From contig JAHDVF020001324.1 in NCBI GenBank assembly GCA_022606425.2, forward strand, positions 434,001 to 498,000: a stretch of 64,000 nt of DNA. The letters run 5' to 3'. Position 1 is the first letter of the stretch, and each line of letters begins with the position of its first letter. This DNA comes from Lepidostoma basale. Taxonomy: Eukaryota > Arthropoda > Insecta > Trichoptera > Lepidostomatidae. The notes beneath the pieces are model-generated. The model saw only the letters and a program-made list of their open reading frames with translations, did no database searches and was not told the origin of the DNA. Both the position numbers and the translations under genes were made by a program. This document shows positions 51,319 through 62,418 of this stretch, one piece after another.

Positions 51319-51679
51319 ATTCATTTTAGAATATTAGAATATTAGAATTATGTAATTTGTAAATACCTGAAGTAATGTAACGTTAGATCTCAATCGATTA
51401 ATCGTTACGAAATGCGTATATTTTCATTTTATTTGCATTTTTTTTTTCTAAAGCTAACAAAAGCTGGTACGGGTATTCAATTTTAGCCATGTCAAATTCG
51501 CATCAATTGATTAATCCTTAGTACAAAAACTGCATTTCTTCACATATTAAAATTACAATATACCTTTGTATACGTGACAGCCTCACAATGTAGGGTCGCG
51601 ACCCCTGTATATGGTAGTTACCATCATCAAACCAGTGAAAATTAGTCAAAACTTTGGGAAGAAATTTAACGAAACATAT
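51319..51679. other. Unassigned AT-rich DNA
   Basis: Nothing recognised. Confidence 0.35.
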
Positions 51680-51755
51680 TTTTGTATTCTTCTTTTTCTT
51701 CTTCCTCAGCCTATTCCCGTCCACTCCTGGACAAAGACCTCCTCCATTCGCTTCC
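51680..51755 (-). mobile_element. R6 LINE 3' tip, piece 1 of 3
   Basis: Reversed GAAGAA tail, 'cctattcccgtccactcctg' and 'cctcctccattcgcttccat': the R6 FVQEWTGIG end up to SWKRM. J1 begins right after it. Confidence 0.85.
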
Positions 51756-52061
51756 ATTTCGAGAACTCGGCCGTGCTAGAGGGCGTTGGTCTTTTTATCC
51801 CTGATAGATTTCTCGACAGCAACAGCACAGATTGTTTTACCTACCGGTCACCAGAACCAATCTGCCTCTGGTGACACCGGTGGGAAGAGCAATTAGTCTG
51901 CTGAACGCGGTCTCCTCGGAGATCGACGTCTTTCATATTAGTGAAGGTACGTTCAGGGGACAAATACTCTTGACTTTAGAAAGTATCTTGTCTTCCTAAT
52001 GTCGAACCATCTGGTATTATGTAGTATTTTGAGTTAATATACTGATTTGATTTGATTTGAT
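51756..52061 (+). mobile_element. J1 LINE C-terminus inserted in R6
   Basis: FENSAVLEGVGLFIPDRFLD, 'ggaagagcaattagtctgct', EIDVFHISEGTFRGQILL and a gatttgatttgattt tail. 5'-truncated on insertion between R6 pieces 51680-51755 and 52062-52376. Confidence 0.88.
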
Positions 52062-52376
52062 GTCACTCTGTCCTGTGCAGACTGCATCCAGGTTATTTCG
52101 ACGTGTCTGTTCAGATCATCCTTTCACCGTATTTACGGTCGCCCTGCACTTCTCTTTGCCGTCCACGGTCTCCAAGTCAGCATTATTTTTGTCCACTTTT
52201 CATCTGAGCTTTTGCCTACGTGACCTGCCCATTGCCATTTTATGAGGTGGATGATGTCAGTGACCTTTGTCTTTTCTCTCACTGTATCGTTTCTGACTCT
52301 GTCTCTTAGGCATATTCCTAACATGGCTCTTTCCATGGCTCTTTGGGTCACTTGTAGTTTCTCGGCACTTTGTTTC
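52062..52376 (-). pseudogene. R6 LINE, piece 2 of 3
   Basis: The minus strand continues R6: MQSAQDRV-like, AKRSAGRP, MLTWRPW, SDEKWTK, VGKSSDE, KWQWAGH, KVTDIIH, RDRVRNDTVREKT, TQRAMERAMLGICL. Some deletions (for example after TDIIH). Confidence 0.87.
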
Positions 52377-52550
52377 GACGCTTGGCTACTGATCCAGGGG
52401 GCTTGGATTCAAGCCTGGACACGACCAGGTTCTTTCTTCATAATAATGAGCTATTTTCTGCTCACATTGAAGATTGTAAAATAAATTCTAATATCATTGA
52501 TATAAATCCTTGATGTTAGTCTTTTATATAAAAAAATAAAATAAAATAAA
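52377..52550 (+). mobile_element. S2 SINE, 5'-truncated, inserted in R6
   Basis: B box GGATTCAAGCC, then 'ggacacgaccaggttctttc', 'ttcataataatgagctattt', 'tctgctcacattgaagattg', 'aattctaatatcattgatat' and an aaaataaaataaaat tail. R6 resumes directly after it at 'gtaacagtttcaagacc'. Confidence 0.82.
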
Positions 52551-52630
52551 TGTAACAGTTTCAAGACCATAAGTACCAACTGGCAGAACACAGGCTTCAT
52601 ATACTTTTCGTTTCAGGTTGATCGGTATTA
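52551..52630 (-). mobile_element. R6 LINE, piece 3 of 3
   Basis: The minus strand encodes ACVLPVGTYGLETVT, the segment that precedes R6 at 44121. Shows that pieces 51680-52630 are one old R6 copy. Confidence 0.85.
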
Positions 52631-52919
52631 TTTTTGTATTATTTTACATAATTTGAGATGAATCTAAGCAACGTGATTTCAATCAAATATAATCTCTATT
52701 TCTTTTAATGCAATTAAATTAATTTAAAACTTTTTTATTTTATGTATCCTCGTGATTACGTTATCTAATGCACTATTCATTTAAAAATTTGCATCCATTG
52801 CATTAATTATATTATTCAAATGAGATCCTTTATTTAAAATAGTAATTAAAAAAGCTGTTAAAATAACGGTTTTTTGTAGAAAAGTTTATGTTATTCGTGT
52901 GAAGTAAACATTGCAGTTT

Positions 52920-53310
52920 TGGATTTTTCGCGACCGGCTGCCAGCTAAGATGAGAAGTGGGACAGCCGAGCCGAGATTCTACAATGGGAAGATGAGCGAA
53001 TTTAGTCATATAGTCTCCGTATAAATACTTTCACTGCGTCGCTATACCGACACTCGCGCTATGTCGGTGGAGCGCGTTGCCTGCGCACCGAGGCGCGCAT
53101 AAATCCCGGCGAGAACTGCTGCACGCACAAACCTACCCTCAAACAACCCCCAAGGCGCGTACGACTGCGCGCGCATCGCGAATTTGAAAATACTTCAAAT
53201 TTAGAACTTCGGTTCTTTTCATTTAGAACTCTGTGAATCATAACGAACTAAGTGTGTGATAAGTGAGATTCTAAGCTGTGGATTTGAGAAGATTTTTATA
53301 CGAAAAGAAG
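52920..53310 (+). promoter_or_regulatory. Candidate host promoter and non-coding first exon
   Basis: A conspicuous GC-rich island in AT-rich DNA (52925-53190). It has a TATA-like TATAAATAC at 53021 and a second CATAAATCCC at 53098, many GCGC/CGCG steps, then AU-richer leader-like sequence ending aaaagaag followed by gtaaatat at 53311, a good splice-donor match. No LINE, SINE or ORF similarity is visible. A first exon whose gene lies beyond 64 kb would make the rest of the window intronic. This is inference; there is no coding evidence. Confidence 0.45.
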
Positions 53311-53454
53311 GTAAATATATGTTATTATATAAAATTAAAAAAAAAAATACTTAATACACTACACGATTTAAATAAATTTTCGTTTAGTATTTTTTCACTA
53401 TTAAGGAAATATACCATTCTGTCGAATTTTTACACTTCTTATAATTTTTACGTC

Positions 53455-53625
53455 GACATTTTTCTACGACCAGTCTGTTGATGCCAACCAGCCTGGCGAA
53501 ACCGACCACTGTCGAAATCAGGACAAAAATAGAAGTAGTTATTACATAACTATTCAACTAATGATTATTAAAAAATAATTTCCATTGCGATATTTCAGTA
53601 AAATCATTAGATTATCCTAAAGAAG
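53455..53625 (+). repeat. Family C hammerhead repeat, single unit
   Basis: Ribozyme followed by 'atcaggacaaaaatagaagt', 'agttattacataac', 'ttccattgcgatatttcagt' and 'aaatcattagattatcct', the family C body. Confidence 0.75.
53468..53513 (+). ncRNA. Hammerhead-like motif, family C
   Basis: Helix I GACCAGU with ACUGUC (six pairs, one bulged C), core CUGUUGA with U at position 6, extra U, helix II GCCA with UGGC, GAAA. The helix III palindrome has mutated to ACCGAC, then C. Confidence 0.58.
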
Positions 53626-54216
53626 CGTTCTCGTTCGTATGATTTCAACCCTTAAATTTTTCATCAATTCAAAAACATGTTCGTCTACGAGAGAGCATTC
53701 ATATTTTTACGGAATTTTTTTTACATTATTTAAAATAAATATTATAAATAAAACGTTTATTTCACATAAATACCTTTAAAAAGAATGTCTGAAATTGCAA
53801 TCTTTTGGCTTATACATAGGAAAAAATATTATATTGAAAAATAAATACTAAAAAGTTATCAAAAATGAGCAATTCTTTAGATATTATCTGTTTGTCTCTT
53901 TCACGATGATGAAGTAACAATATCTTCGAAACTTTGATGAGTAAAAAAAAATTTAAGTATTGTATAATATGTTTAGTTATAATTCATATATTTTTTTAAT
54001 AGCTTCAATTACACATTTAGTTAGAACTATTGTGTACAAATATATAACCATCATTTCATTTAAATAATTGTCTTGAATGGGTGTGAGCTTAAAGCTTCAT
54101 AAATCAGAACATTGATATTTAAACTTATCTACAAAATAAATCTTATATTGTTTTATAAGATTTCTGAGTTTATTATAATTTATTTTAAATTATGATGTGC
54201 ATGAACAAATATGTTA
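53626..54216. other. Unassigned AT-rich DNA
   Basis: Nothing recognised. Confidence 0.35.
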
Positions 54217-54335
54217 AAAACTAACTAATCATCGCCCGAAGGGGTAGGTTGAAAGAATGGAAGGGGTAGGTAGAATATTATTTTTTCCTGATATTACTTC
54301 ATTTATGCATTGTGTCTTGCATGCACTTCGATTTT
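54217..54335 (-). mobile_element. R1 LINE tip, decayed
   Basis: 'aaaactaactaatcatcgcc', 'gaaggggtaggttgaaagaa' (the ggaaggggtag block is duplicated) and 'gcattgtgtcttgcatgcac'. Confidence 0.65.
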
Positions 54336-54929
54336 TTCTTCGATTTCTATAATATTGCATTTATTATAATTTTGATTATGGTTGAAAATATGAAATACAT
54401 ATTACATTAAGATTAGAAAACACTTATTCGATTTGTATATAAACGATAAGTGATTTATGCAAATACGTTTTTTAAATGTAAATTTTATAATAACGATATT
54501 TAAAAAAAACTAACTAATAGTTAAACAAATTATTAAACGAATTCTATGTAAACAAATTCTTCTACTGATGACGATCGTAAAAAAAACTTAGGTTTATTTA
54601 ATTTAATATAATTTGACCTATTTCAATTTTAAGATAATAAATAGATATTAGTAAAAAAGTTTGTACACCAATTTAGAATTTAGATTTTTGCCTAAAAACC
54701 ATTTTTGTTCTTCTCAGACTTTTGTCAAGGTAATAAAAAATGCGAATTTTTACGTTAATCAAATTCCTAAATAATACAGATTTTTTATTTTTACCAAATT
54801 TCGTGATTAAATTAAGAAAATATATTATTTGTATTAGTTTTGAAATTATCACACCAAAAAGTAAAGAGCTTCATCGATGAGAAACATATCAAACTATTTA
54901 ATATTATTTACTTCGTCTGTTTTCTCGAA
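54336..54929. other. Unassigned AT-rich DNA
   Basis: Nothing recognised. Confidence 0.35.
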
Positions 54930-55095
54930 GCTTTATCATATTTTATGATAGTGGCTAATTTCGCTTTGCTGAGGCATTATATTATAATAAATTTGATCAT
55001 GCCTTAGCAATGAGAAATATGTAATTGCATTATCATACGATAAAACTTATATAAAACAGATGTTTTCTTCAATATTTTACATTTATTATGTTTTG
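54930..55095. repeat. Family F hammerhead-derived foldback, eroded
   Basis: Inverted halves around 54982: the minus strand has AUAAUGCCUCAGC then GC-GAAAU, and the plus strand has UUGAUCA, U, GCC and later GAAAUAUGU. Outer arms 'gttttctcgaagc' and 'acagatgttttcttc'. No intact core. Confidence 0.45.
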
Positions 55096-55509
55096 TAGTT
55101 TTACATTATTGTTCATGAAAAAATAAATAACATGTCGTAACGTATTGTTAAACATGTTGCGAGAGTATTTTGATTATGCTCTATTAAAGAAAAACGGGAA
55201 AATTTTAAGAACAATAATAAAATCCTCTGAAAATACGAATTCATATACAAAGGATAACAGTTAACCCTTAGATCGCTAACCTTACGTTACTCTATCTATC
55301 ATCGCTACGCGGCACATTGACGCATCTTGAATAAAATGTATTTTTTAAAACGATATTTTTACATTGTTTTTACACACCAAATCATTACATCTATAATTGA
55401 TTATATCAGAATCTTATTAAATATCAAAGAATCAATAAACACACTCGAAATCCTGATGCGCACGATTTATTAATCTGACTAAAATCAATCATAGAGCGTA
55501 AAGCAAGAC
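55096..55509. other. Unassigned AT-rich DNA
   Basis: Nothing recognised. Confidence 0.35.
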
Positions 55510-55732
55510 GACCTTCGTGGCCGAGTGGCAAATGCTATCACTGTAAAACCGATGGTTCCGAGTTCGATTCCCCGCGATAGCAGTGCGATTATTTCACTGT
55601 ATTTTCCGGTCTGGTGTAGAATTCACGTGTCAAAAGAATCAATATGATAGCTATACTCTTAACATCGATTTAGCTCGCGCTGTAATGATGTAAAGAGCGA
55701 TTCAACAAAATAGTAAATAAATAAAGAAGTTA
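55510..55732 (+). mobile_element. S1 tRNA-headed SINE, full-length
   Basis: A box (TGGCCGAGTGGCAAA), B box (AGTTCGATTCC), body 'gtctggtgtagaattcacgt', 'gaatcaatatgatagctata', 3' region 'catcgatttagctcgcgctg' and 'agcgattcaacaaaatag' with a taaataaataa tail. Lacks the 'gcgatagattagctac' segment. Confidence 0.85.
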
Positions 55733-56239
55733 TTAGATAACGAGATTCTATTGATAAATCTCTAATGCAATACGTATTAAATGAATCTAATCTCTTCACA
55801 TTACGCGAGGCCTTAAGAGCTTTTCAGTCGTCAAGTCGAGATGTTTACTCAAATATTGAAATGGAAAGTGGTCCCAGGATGACAACAGAATAAATTAAAA
55901 TCTCAAAACTTGACCGTAAGCATATTAGATAACCGGGTATTTGGGTATGTTTTTTAAATATTTAAATTTATGAAGACACTGCTACTATCAAAAATTGTAT
56001 AAATTGGTGTTTAAAACGTATCATCAAAAAATATAATTAATATAATGCATCATCAACTTTTAAATGTAATCTTATCTTGCATAACATTTTTAATCTTCGT
56101 CTTCTTTCCGTCTTGATATGGCATTTAATAATGTGGCGTATGATAATCAAAACCTTATTCGTTTAAAAAGTATATTATAGTCATTTACATTTGTTTAATT
56201 TATACACACGATTATCAATATTAATTTATTTCATTAGTC
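55733..56239. other. Unassigned AT-rich DNA
   Basis: Nothing recognised. Confidence 0.35.
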
Positions 56240-56490
56240 AATTGTTTTGGCCGAAACACTATGATACTTAAACAGTATAAACTGTTAAATTAAAAAAATA
56301 TATTTTTATTTTTCGGGACAGCTGTTTCGACCTATGTTGACATCATCAGGTGTTACAATAATATATTAAAAAGAAAAAAAATATATATATTGTTGTTACA
56401 CCTGATGATGTCTACATAAGTTGACGAAACAGTTTCGCGAAAAATAAAAATACAATTGTGATACATAAAACAAAATTTTTAAATTTTACA
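56240..56490. repeat. Family A hammerhead foldback repeat, short
   Basis: Left arm from 'gttttggccgaaacactatg' and 'actgttaaatt' into the minus-strand ribozyme (56316-56357), right arm from 56396. The central part is reduced to about 40 bp. The minus-strand copy lost most of helix II. Confidence 0.75.
56396..56441 (+). ncRNA. Hammerhead-like motif, family A
   Basis: Core CUGAUGA at 56402-56408, extra U, helix II GUC with GAC, GAAA at 56426-56429. The helix III palindrome has mutated to ACAGUUU, then C. Confidence 0.5.
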
Positions 56491-56857
56491 TTTTTCAATT
56501 TATTTAGGTTTTCAGCAGCAATTAATTTGCAAAAAAAAATGAAAAAGCGCAATAATACTAACATTATATGTAATCCAGAAGACAATAATTTAATTTTATA
56601 TTTAATAAAACGGCTATGACAAATGGCTGTTTAAACATTCAAATTTGACAAATTAATTGTGTACAGCTAAAAACTATTTTTTAATTCTATTATGTCTATG
56701 TTTAAAAAATAAAGCTTTTTTAAAATTATTTTATTATATTATGCTGTTATATTTTTCCTTCCTTCACACAAGAAAATGTTTACATAATCGATAAAAAAGT
56801 TATGGATATGTACCTATTTAAATTTGTTATAAAATAAACACACTTAATACACGAGGA
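56491..56857. other. Unassigned AT-rich DNA
   Basis: Nothing recognised. Confidence 0.35.
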
Positions 56858-56925
56858 TTAATTGTATCTCAATAGAGACGAAGATGTAACTTGTTTTTCT
56901 GGGAACAGAAGGTGTCAGAAGGTGT
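56858..56925 (+). mobile_element. M2 MITE, left end only
   Basis: 'attgtatctcaatagagacg', 'aagatgtaac', 'ctgggaacagaagg'. The rest is missing. Confidence 0.65.
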
Positions 56926-56984
56926 CACACTCTTAATACATACAATATTTAAAAAAAAACTTAATTATTATATAATGACAATAT

Positions 56985-57325
56985 TATAGCATGTATACAT
57001 GTTCAAAGATATGGAAAGAATAAATGAAGATAGAACAGCAAACAAAGTATAAGTTAACCATGTGAACGGAACAGAAAGTAAAGGAAGACCCTGGAAAACG
57101 CGGCATGATCAAATCATCAAATATGAAATGTCGGTCACGCGAAGAGTCGGAGAAACCGACTTGCGTGTATGACACGATGTATAATGGTCGAGGGAGCCAG
57201 AGAGATAACTTTTAAAGCGCTGTTGTAATCACTTCAAGAGCGCAATGTCAGGAATGAAGGGTGTGAGGATTAATTAATTCTTTCAACCCCTTTGGAGAGA
57301 CGGCGTGATAGTTAGTTAGTTATTT
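56985..57325 (+). pseudogene. R1 LINE 3' end with a 40-bp insert
   Basis: ERINEDRTANKV-like, then 'gtaaaggaagaccctggaaa' (GRPWKT), 'acgacttgcgtgtatgacac'-type block and a tip with gcgtgatag and TTAG tail. About 40 bp ('aagcgctgttgtaatcactt') is inserted within the block between EEAREI and CQE. Heavily decayed. Confidence 0.8.
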
Positions 57326-59150
57326 TATAAGTATATACAAGTATACTAATCAGAAGGTAATGATTTTTAAATATATTTCTGTATCTTTTATTTCAATAAC
57401 GATTATCATTGACGACACTTGTTTTACGTTCTTCACTATTTTTAAATTGTATAATAAATTACTCGAAACAAAAACACGTCATTTAACTTCTTACAAAACG
57501 CGTTTACTCTTATATCACACGCGTAACAAAATTAGTTTTTTTTTTCACGTGAATACAGGGTTATACTGTGCTGTAATAAAAATCTGTCTAGGAAAACAAA
57601 TTATAACGACTGTGAAAATTACATCAACCTCTCTAACCAAGTTTGTAAACAAAATTTCACTTTTGTTTGATGGTCACTCTGAAGCTCTTGTAGATGTATT
57701 TAGATTGTCTACGATATCATAACTCATTACCCAAGCATTTTTAAATCAAATATTACTATTATATATTAAATATATTTTATTAACATCTTTAAACAGCGTG
57801 AGCCAAATCGACGCATCATTTAAGCCCCGAAGTGTTCGAAAATTTTCTATAAATTTATCTAAATATTATATATCCGCTACATAAATGCCTTTATAAAAAT
57901 AATAAATACCATAATACATGAAGGTTTTAAAGTGCTATTGTGTGAACATTTGGTGTTTCAAATAAATCACGGCTCATTGTTATTTTACGGCGAAGAATTA
58001 ACTATAGACTTTCTGTTATGACCAATATAATTTTTTTTAAATACGCTTGATGTACAATCAGTGTCAAATTAAAAAAAAATGTTTTATGTCTTCTTGTATC
58101 TAAACTCAAAAATCACTAAAATAATTTTTGTTCGAGTATATTAAGCATAGTTTCAGATGTTTAAAAGGAAAAGTGTTTGTACGGTTACCTCATTAATGTA
58201 GGTTCAACTTGACTGTATATGGAAATAATAGATGGTCGTAAATTTATATAAGAAATAATCATGATAAGATAAATATTTTTATTTTATTATTTAGGAAAAA
58301 AATATATAAATACATATTAACAAACATCTTTGATTTAATCATATGGCTTACGTCAATGTTGCAAGTTAATTTAAGATTTTGTATGAACTTTAATAGAAAA
58401 GTTATTAATAAACATTGGAAAAATCTGTTATTTTTTTTTATTTATATTCACGCTTTAAATAAAATAAACATAAATGTGTTTTAAATGAATATTTCTGATT
58501 TATTTATAATTAATTGCTATTGTTTTTTTTATTGTGAAGAATTCCACGATTACTTAATTAATATTTTAAAATGAAATTTAACGTTTTATAATATTAATGA
58601 ATATGTAATGAACACTTATGAAAATTACTCTATATTAATAAGAACCTAGTCGTCCATATATGATATAACAAAAGAACATTTTAAAATATGTTTATTAAAA
58701 AATAGTTTTAAATATTATTTAAGAAATATTTTTTTACTGTTACCGGGCTTACAAATTGTTATAATTATTAAAAAATATACAAAATGTTTCTTACGGATTA
58801 TTATTTTATTTAAATTGAATTTTGACCCAGATCTGAGCAATCTAAGAATAACAATATATTAAGTAATAATAAACCAGAACTCAATAAGTCACAGTGACAA
58901 TAACTAAAACTGCATTTATATGTGGGAGAAAATGAAAACAAAGATATTTGTAACTGTTAAGATGATTCCACCAGATACGACTTAAAATAAATATACATGT
59001 CATATGGTCATTAGAAAAATTAGGAAATTTATAATTATTTTCTGGTTAGTTAATTATAAAGCAGCGGCAAGTAATGATATAAATCTGTTCAATCCGCATT
59101 TTATATAGTACATACAATTATTAAAGATTAACTTAAATTGAATACAAATT
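57326..59150. other. Long AT-rich stretch without recognised features
   Basis: About 1.8 kb, extremely AT-rich. One 120-aa ORF (57360-57722) has no recognisable domain. Consistent with intron or intergenic DNA. Confidence 0.4.
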
Positions 59151-59159
59151 AAAATACTT

Positions 59160-59290
59160 TTGTAAGTCTGTTTTTCGATAAGTTTTGGACCATCATCATC
59201 GGAGTCTTAAGTTTATGTTTATAAGTACTCCCGATGACGAAAGTACAAAACCTTCGAAATATGTCGATAAAAATAAACTCAATTGTGTAT
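59160..59290. repeat. Family G hammerhead-derived inverted repeat, eroded
   Basis: Left arm 'gttttggaccatcatcatcg' and right arm 'cgatgacgaaagtacaaaac' are imperfect complements. The plus strand reads CCGAUGA, GAAAG with CCUUC, GAAA, AUAUGU, C: hammerhead layout with U4 changed. Confidence 0.4.
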
Positions 59291-59395
59291 CAAAATTTAA
59301 ATGTAATGATGGCTCATATATTTATATAGGAAAAACAACTTAAATATAAGAGTAAAATAATATATTTAAATTTTGAGAATTCGATAACAACATTA

Positions 59396-59645
59396 TTAAA
59401 CTGTTAAATAAAATAACTTTGTGTTTGTATCACAATTGTATTTTATTTTACGCGACAGCTGTTTCATAAACCTATGTTGACATCATCAGGTGTTACAAAT
59501 GATGTGTTGATGAAACAGCTGTCGCGTAAAATAAAATACTCGTACAATTGTGATACAGAAACAAAGTTATTTAATTTAACAGTTTAAAATGTTAAGGTAT
59601 CGTGTTTCGGCCAAAACAATGGACTATTTAACATAATTAAAATAT
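59396..59645. repeat. Family A hammerhead foldback repeat, compact
   Basis: Both arms in about 180 bp: 'actgttaaat' outer left and 'aacagtttaaaatg' outer right, followed by 'gtgtttcggccaaaacaatg'. The right copy lacks the CUG core. Confidence 0.78.
59446..59496 (-). ncRNA. Hammerhead-like motif, family A
   Basis: Core CUGAUGA (plus 59483-59489), extra U, weak helix II, GAAA, ACAGCUGU, C, with downstream GCGUAA. Confidence 0.5.
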
Positions 59646-60237
59646 ATTTTCTAAAATGAAACTTCAAATAACATTTTTTTTTATCATATCAATGACGGCT
59701 TTGAAATTACATAAGCGAATACTCAATAACCTTTAAATATTAGCTTTTTCATATTAAGAAAATATAGAGCTCAAAGCTCGAGATGCATTAGTACGACTAA
59801 CAATCCTTTATGCCCACACATCCCTGGAAACGATAGAAAAAAAAATATGATATTTTATATCAATGCATAATTCAAGTAATATCAATATTAATAATTTACT
59901 TAACTCACGAACATTTAGTGACATTCCGAAATCGATTTAACAGAATCATTAATGTTGGAATCGTCCGAACTTATGCAATTCAAAATGGAAATAGTTTTTC
60001 CTTTCACGCATTCACACTTCAATAATTGTCGCCACAATAATTATTCACGTATACTGTGCTTCACATAAGTCATGATTGATGACATCTAAGAATAAAACCA
60101 TCTCTCTAATAGCAATTAATAACCTGTTCAAATAAACGATTCAATTCATGACTTTTTGCTTTCGAATTATGACATCTGATATGCAAAAAATGTCTATTAT
60201 ACCAAATGAGTTTCAAACAAGTTACTAAAGATTTAAA
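59646..60237. other. Unassigned AT-rich DNA
   Basis: Nothing recognised. Confidence 0.35.
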
Positions 60238-60690
60238 CTAACTAACTAACCATCACGCCGTCTCCCCGAAAGGGTAGGCAGAAAGAATGGACTGCCACAC
60301 TTTTCTTTCCTGACATATTTCTATCGCTTCCTCAACATTCATACACCGTGTCATGCACGCACATCGATTTCTCTGACTCCTCACATGGCCGACATTCAAT
60401 ATTTGATTTATTTGATCGTGCCACGTTTTTCTCGGTCTTCCTCTATTTCTGGTTCCATTTACATCGCTTACATATAATTTTCTTACCATTATTTCTTCAT
60501 TTATTCTTCCTATATGTCCAAACCATCTTAATGATCCTTTCAATATTTTGTTCATAACACCATCATTCGCACCGCATTCACTTCTATATTTTCATTCGAC
60601 ACTCATCACACGTTATATCCCGTATCTCATTTCTATTACATTTATTCTACTTTCATCCTTATTTTCCCAGCTCCATGCTTCGCTTCATTA
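60238..60690 (-). pseudogene. R1 LINE 3' end, well preserved
   Basis: 100-aa frame (60253-60555): MNKILKGSLRWFGHIGRINE, EIMVRKLYVSDVNGTRNRGR, PRKTWHDQINQILNVGHVRS, QRNRCACMTRCMNVEEAIEI and CQERKVWQSILSAYPFGETA, TGA, TTAG tail (60238-60252). Upstream to 60690 the frame is decayed (SEAWSWENKDE-like). Confidence 0.92.
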
Positions 60691-60834
60691 CATTTTAGAA
60701 TCTGATTATAAATTGTGTGCTCTCCCAACTTTACCTTATGTAATTTATAATTACGGTTATTATTATTTAATTAAAATTAAATAATTGTATTATCGTTTTT
60801 GTTTGTTTTTTATTCTTATAATATTATGAATATT

Positions 60835-60940
60835 CTTCTTCTTCTTCAGCCTGTTGTGGCTGTCCACTCCTGGACGTAGCTCTCTTCTCGTATTTTCCAC
60901 TCCTTTCTATCCTTTCTAAACTGGATCTCCTTGTCTTATT
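60835..60940 (-). mobile_element. R6-like LINE 3' tip
   Basis: Reversed GAAGAA tail 'cttcttcttcttcagcctgt', 'ggctgtccactcctggacgt' as in the R6 tip, then 'tccactcctttctatccttt'. Confidence 0.6.
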
Positions 60941-61083
60941 AGAAATATAATTTTATAATTTGATGATTAAGATTAATTGAAAGGATATTAATACAAATAA
61001 TAATACAAATAAAAATAGCAGTCTCATTATTGAAATTATCTTTTTAACATGTTAGATTTTGCGTTGTCATATTTCATACATTG

Positions 61084-61084
<1 letters not shown>

Positions 61085-61115
<31 letters not shown>

Positions 61116-61160
61116 TGCTTACTTTTATAGCGCCGTTTTTGTGATGATTCAAATAAATTA
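61085..61160 (-). mobile_element. CR1/L2-type LINE 3' tail
   Basis: (AAT)n followed by 'atgcttacttttatagcgcc' and 'gtttttgtgatga', the reverse of the 3' end at 23440-23490. Only the tail is present, so this is a severely 5'-truncated insertion. Confidence 0.75.
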
Positions 61161-61587
61161 AACGGAATTCACTTTGATAATTCGTTTTTTTTTCTTTCAA
61201 AATTTTATTTATTTATTATATATTGATAATAAGGTGATCCGATAAATAAATGTAAAATTCGTAAGATGTTTTATTTTCATGTCTATGTTTTTAGTATTTT
61301 CGGAATATTCTATAAATACTGTATTTGAATAACCCGTGCATCTTATCCTTTTTATCCCATAATGAGTTTTCAACTCATTAAAATACAATAAAACTACTGT
61401 ATGTTTATAAAGTAAATAAATAAAAATTTAACCTTGCTAATTTCATCAACTGTGAAATTTTCATCAATCGAATGGGTAAATAAGAAGAGTGCAAGATATG
61501 TTTTTACATCCGTGTTGATTTTTTTACTTTATTTAAATTTCAGTGTAAATTTTCATCTTACTTACAAAAGTGGTAAATTTTTTTTAT
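61161..61587. other. Unassigned AT-rich DNA
   Basis: Nothing recognised. Confidence 0.35.
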
Positions 61588-61790
61588 GGAACTAGAAATA
61601 GAGGAAGACCGAGGAAAACGTGGCACGATCAAATAAATCAAATATTGAATGTCGGCCACGTGAAATTGACGCGCGTGCATGACATAATGTATGAATGTTG
61701 AGGAAGCGAGAGAAATATTTCAGGAAGGTAAAGTGTGGCAGTCCATTATTTCGGAGAGACGGCGTGATGGTTAGTTAGTTAGTTCATAAA
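61588..61790 (+). mobile_element. R1 LINE 3' end
   Basis: TRNRGRPRKTWHDQINQILN, then 'gtcggccacgtg', a small deletion, MNVEEAREIFQEG, a deletion of the SAYP segment, 'cggagagacggcgtgatgg' and (TTAG)3. Confidence 0.88.
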
Positions 61791-62264
61791 TAATATAGAA
61801 AGGTAGAAATTTATAAAAAAAACTAATAGTGTCATGAATTAAAAATTGAAAAATGCAGAATTCACAAATAATATATCCAAGGGATAATAAACACGTATAA
61901 AAATCTGAATTATTCATGTTTGTTATATATTTAGTTTTATAAGCTGTTACTAACTGTCAATCGGTTTCAGCAGCTTGCTGCTTTCTTTTAGTGTGGTACA
62001 GTGAAAGAAAATTGTATTATATTAAGTATTTATTTTCATTACTTACAATGAACTTTTATGAATTTTTTCAATGGTCATGACGAAGATAATAAAGTTCGCC
62101 GTAGAGTTATTAATACTATCAAAATAGCAATAAACCAAAAGCTCTGAAAACACGAACTTTATTTGAAATATCTTTAATTAATTGTAAATGATGCTACCAA
62201 AATAATTATAAATATTACTAATGATTGACAATGTCTGTTTTTTAGAAGTTTTATTGTGATTTAT
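61791..62264. other. Mostly unassigned; family E ribozyme scrap at 61955-61985
   Basis: 'caatcggtttcagcagcttg' resembles the reversed GAAACCG end of family E. Otherwise nothing recognised. Confidence 0.35.
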
Positions 62265-62340
62265 GCGAATGACATGTTTCGCCTGTCTAAAGCATTATCA
62301 AATGTAGCAAACATGTAGAAAATCAAACATGTTGTTGTTT
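62265..62340 (-). repeat. Family F hammerhead-like motif
   Basis: Minus strand UUGAUAA (two core changes), extra U, helix II GCUU with AGGC, GAAA, ACAUGU, C. The best family F copy, but the core is mutated. Confidence 0.45.
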
Positions 62341-62418
62341 ATACGCGAGTTAAAGGAATAGGATACGGTAATTAACGTGATTGACGTGGCTTTGTACATT
62401 TAAGAAAATAATAAATTT

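Noticed and set aside
57360..57722. 120-aa ORF as a host gene
   Set aside because: No recognisable domain, extreme AT-driven composition (many K, I, F, T), and it sits just after an R1 tail. Chance ORF is more likely.
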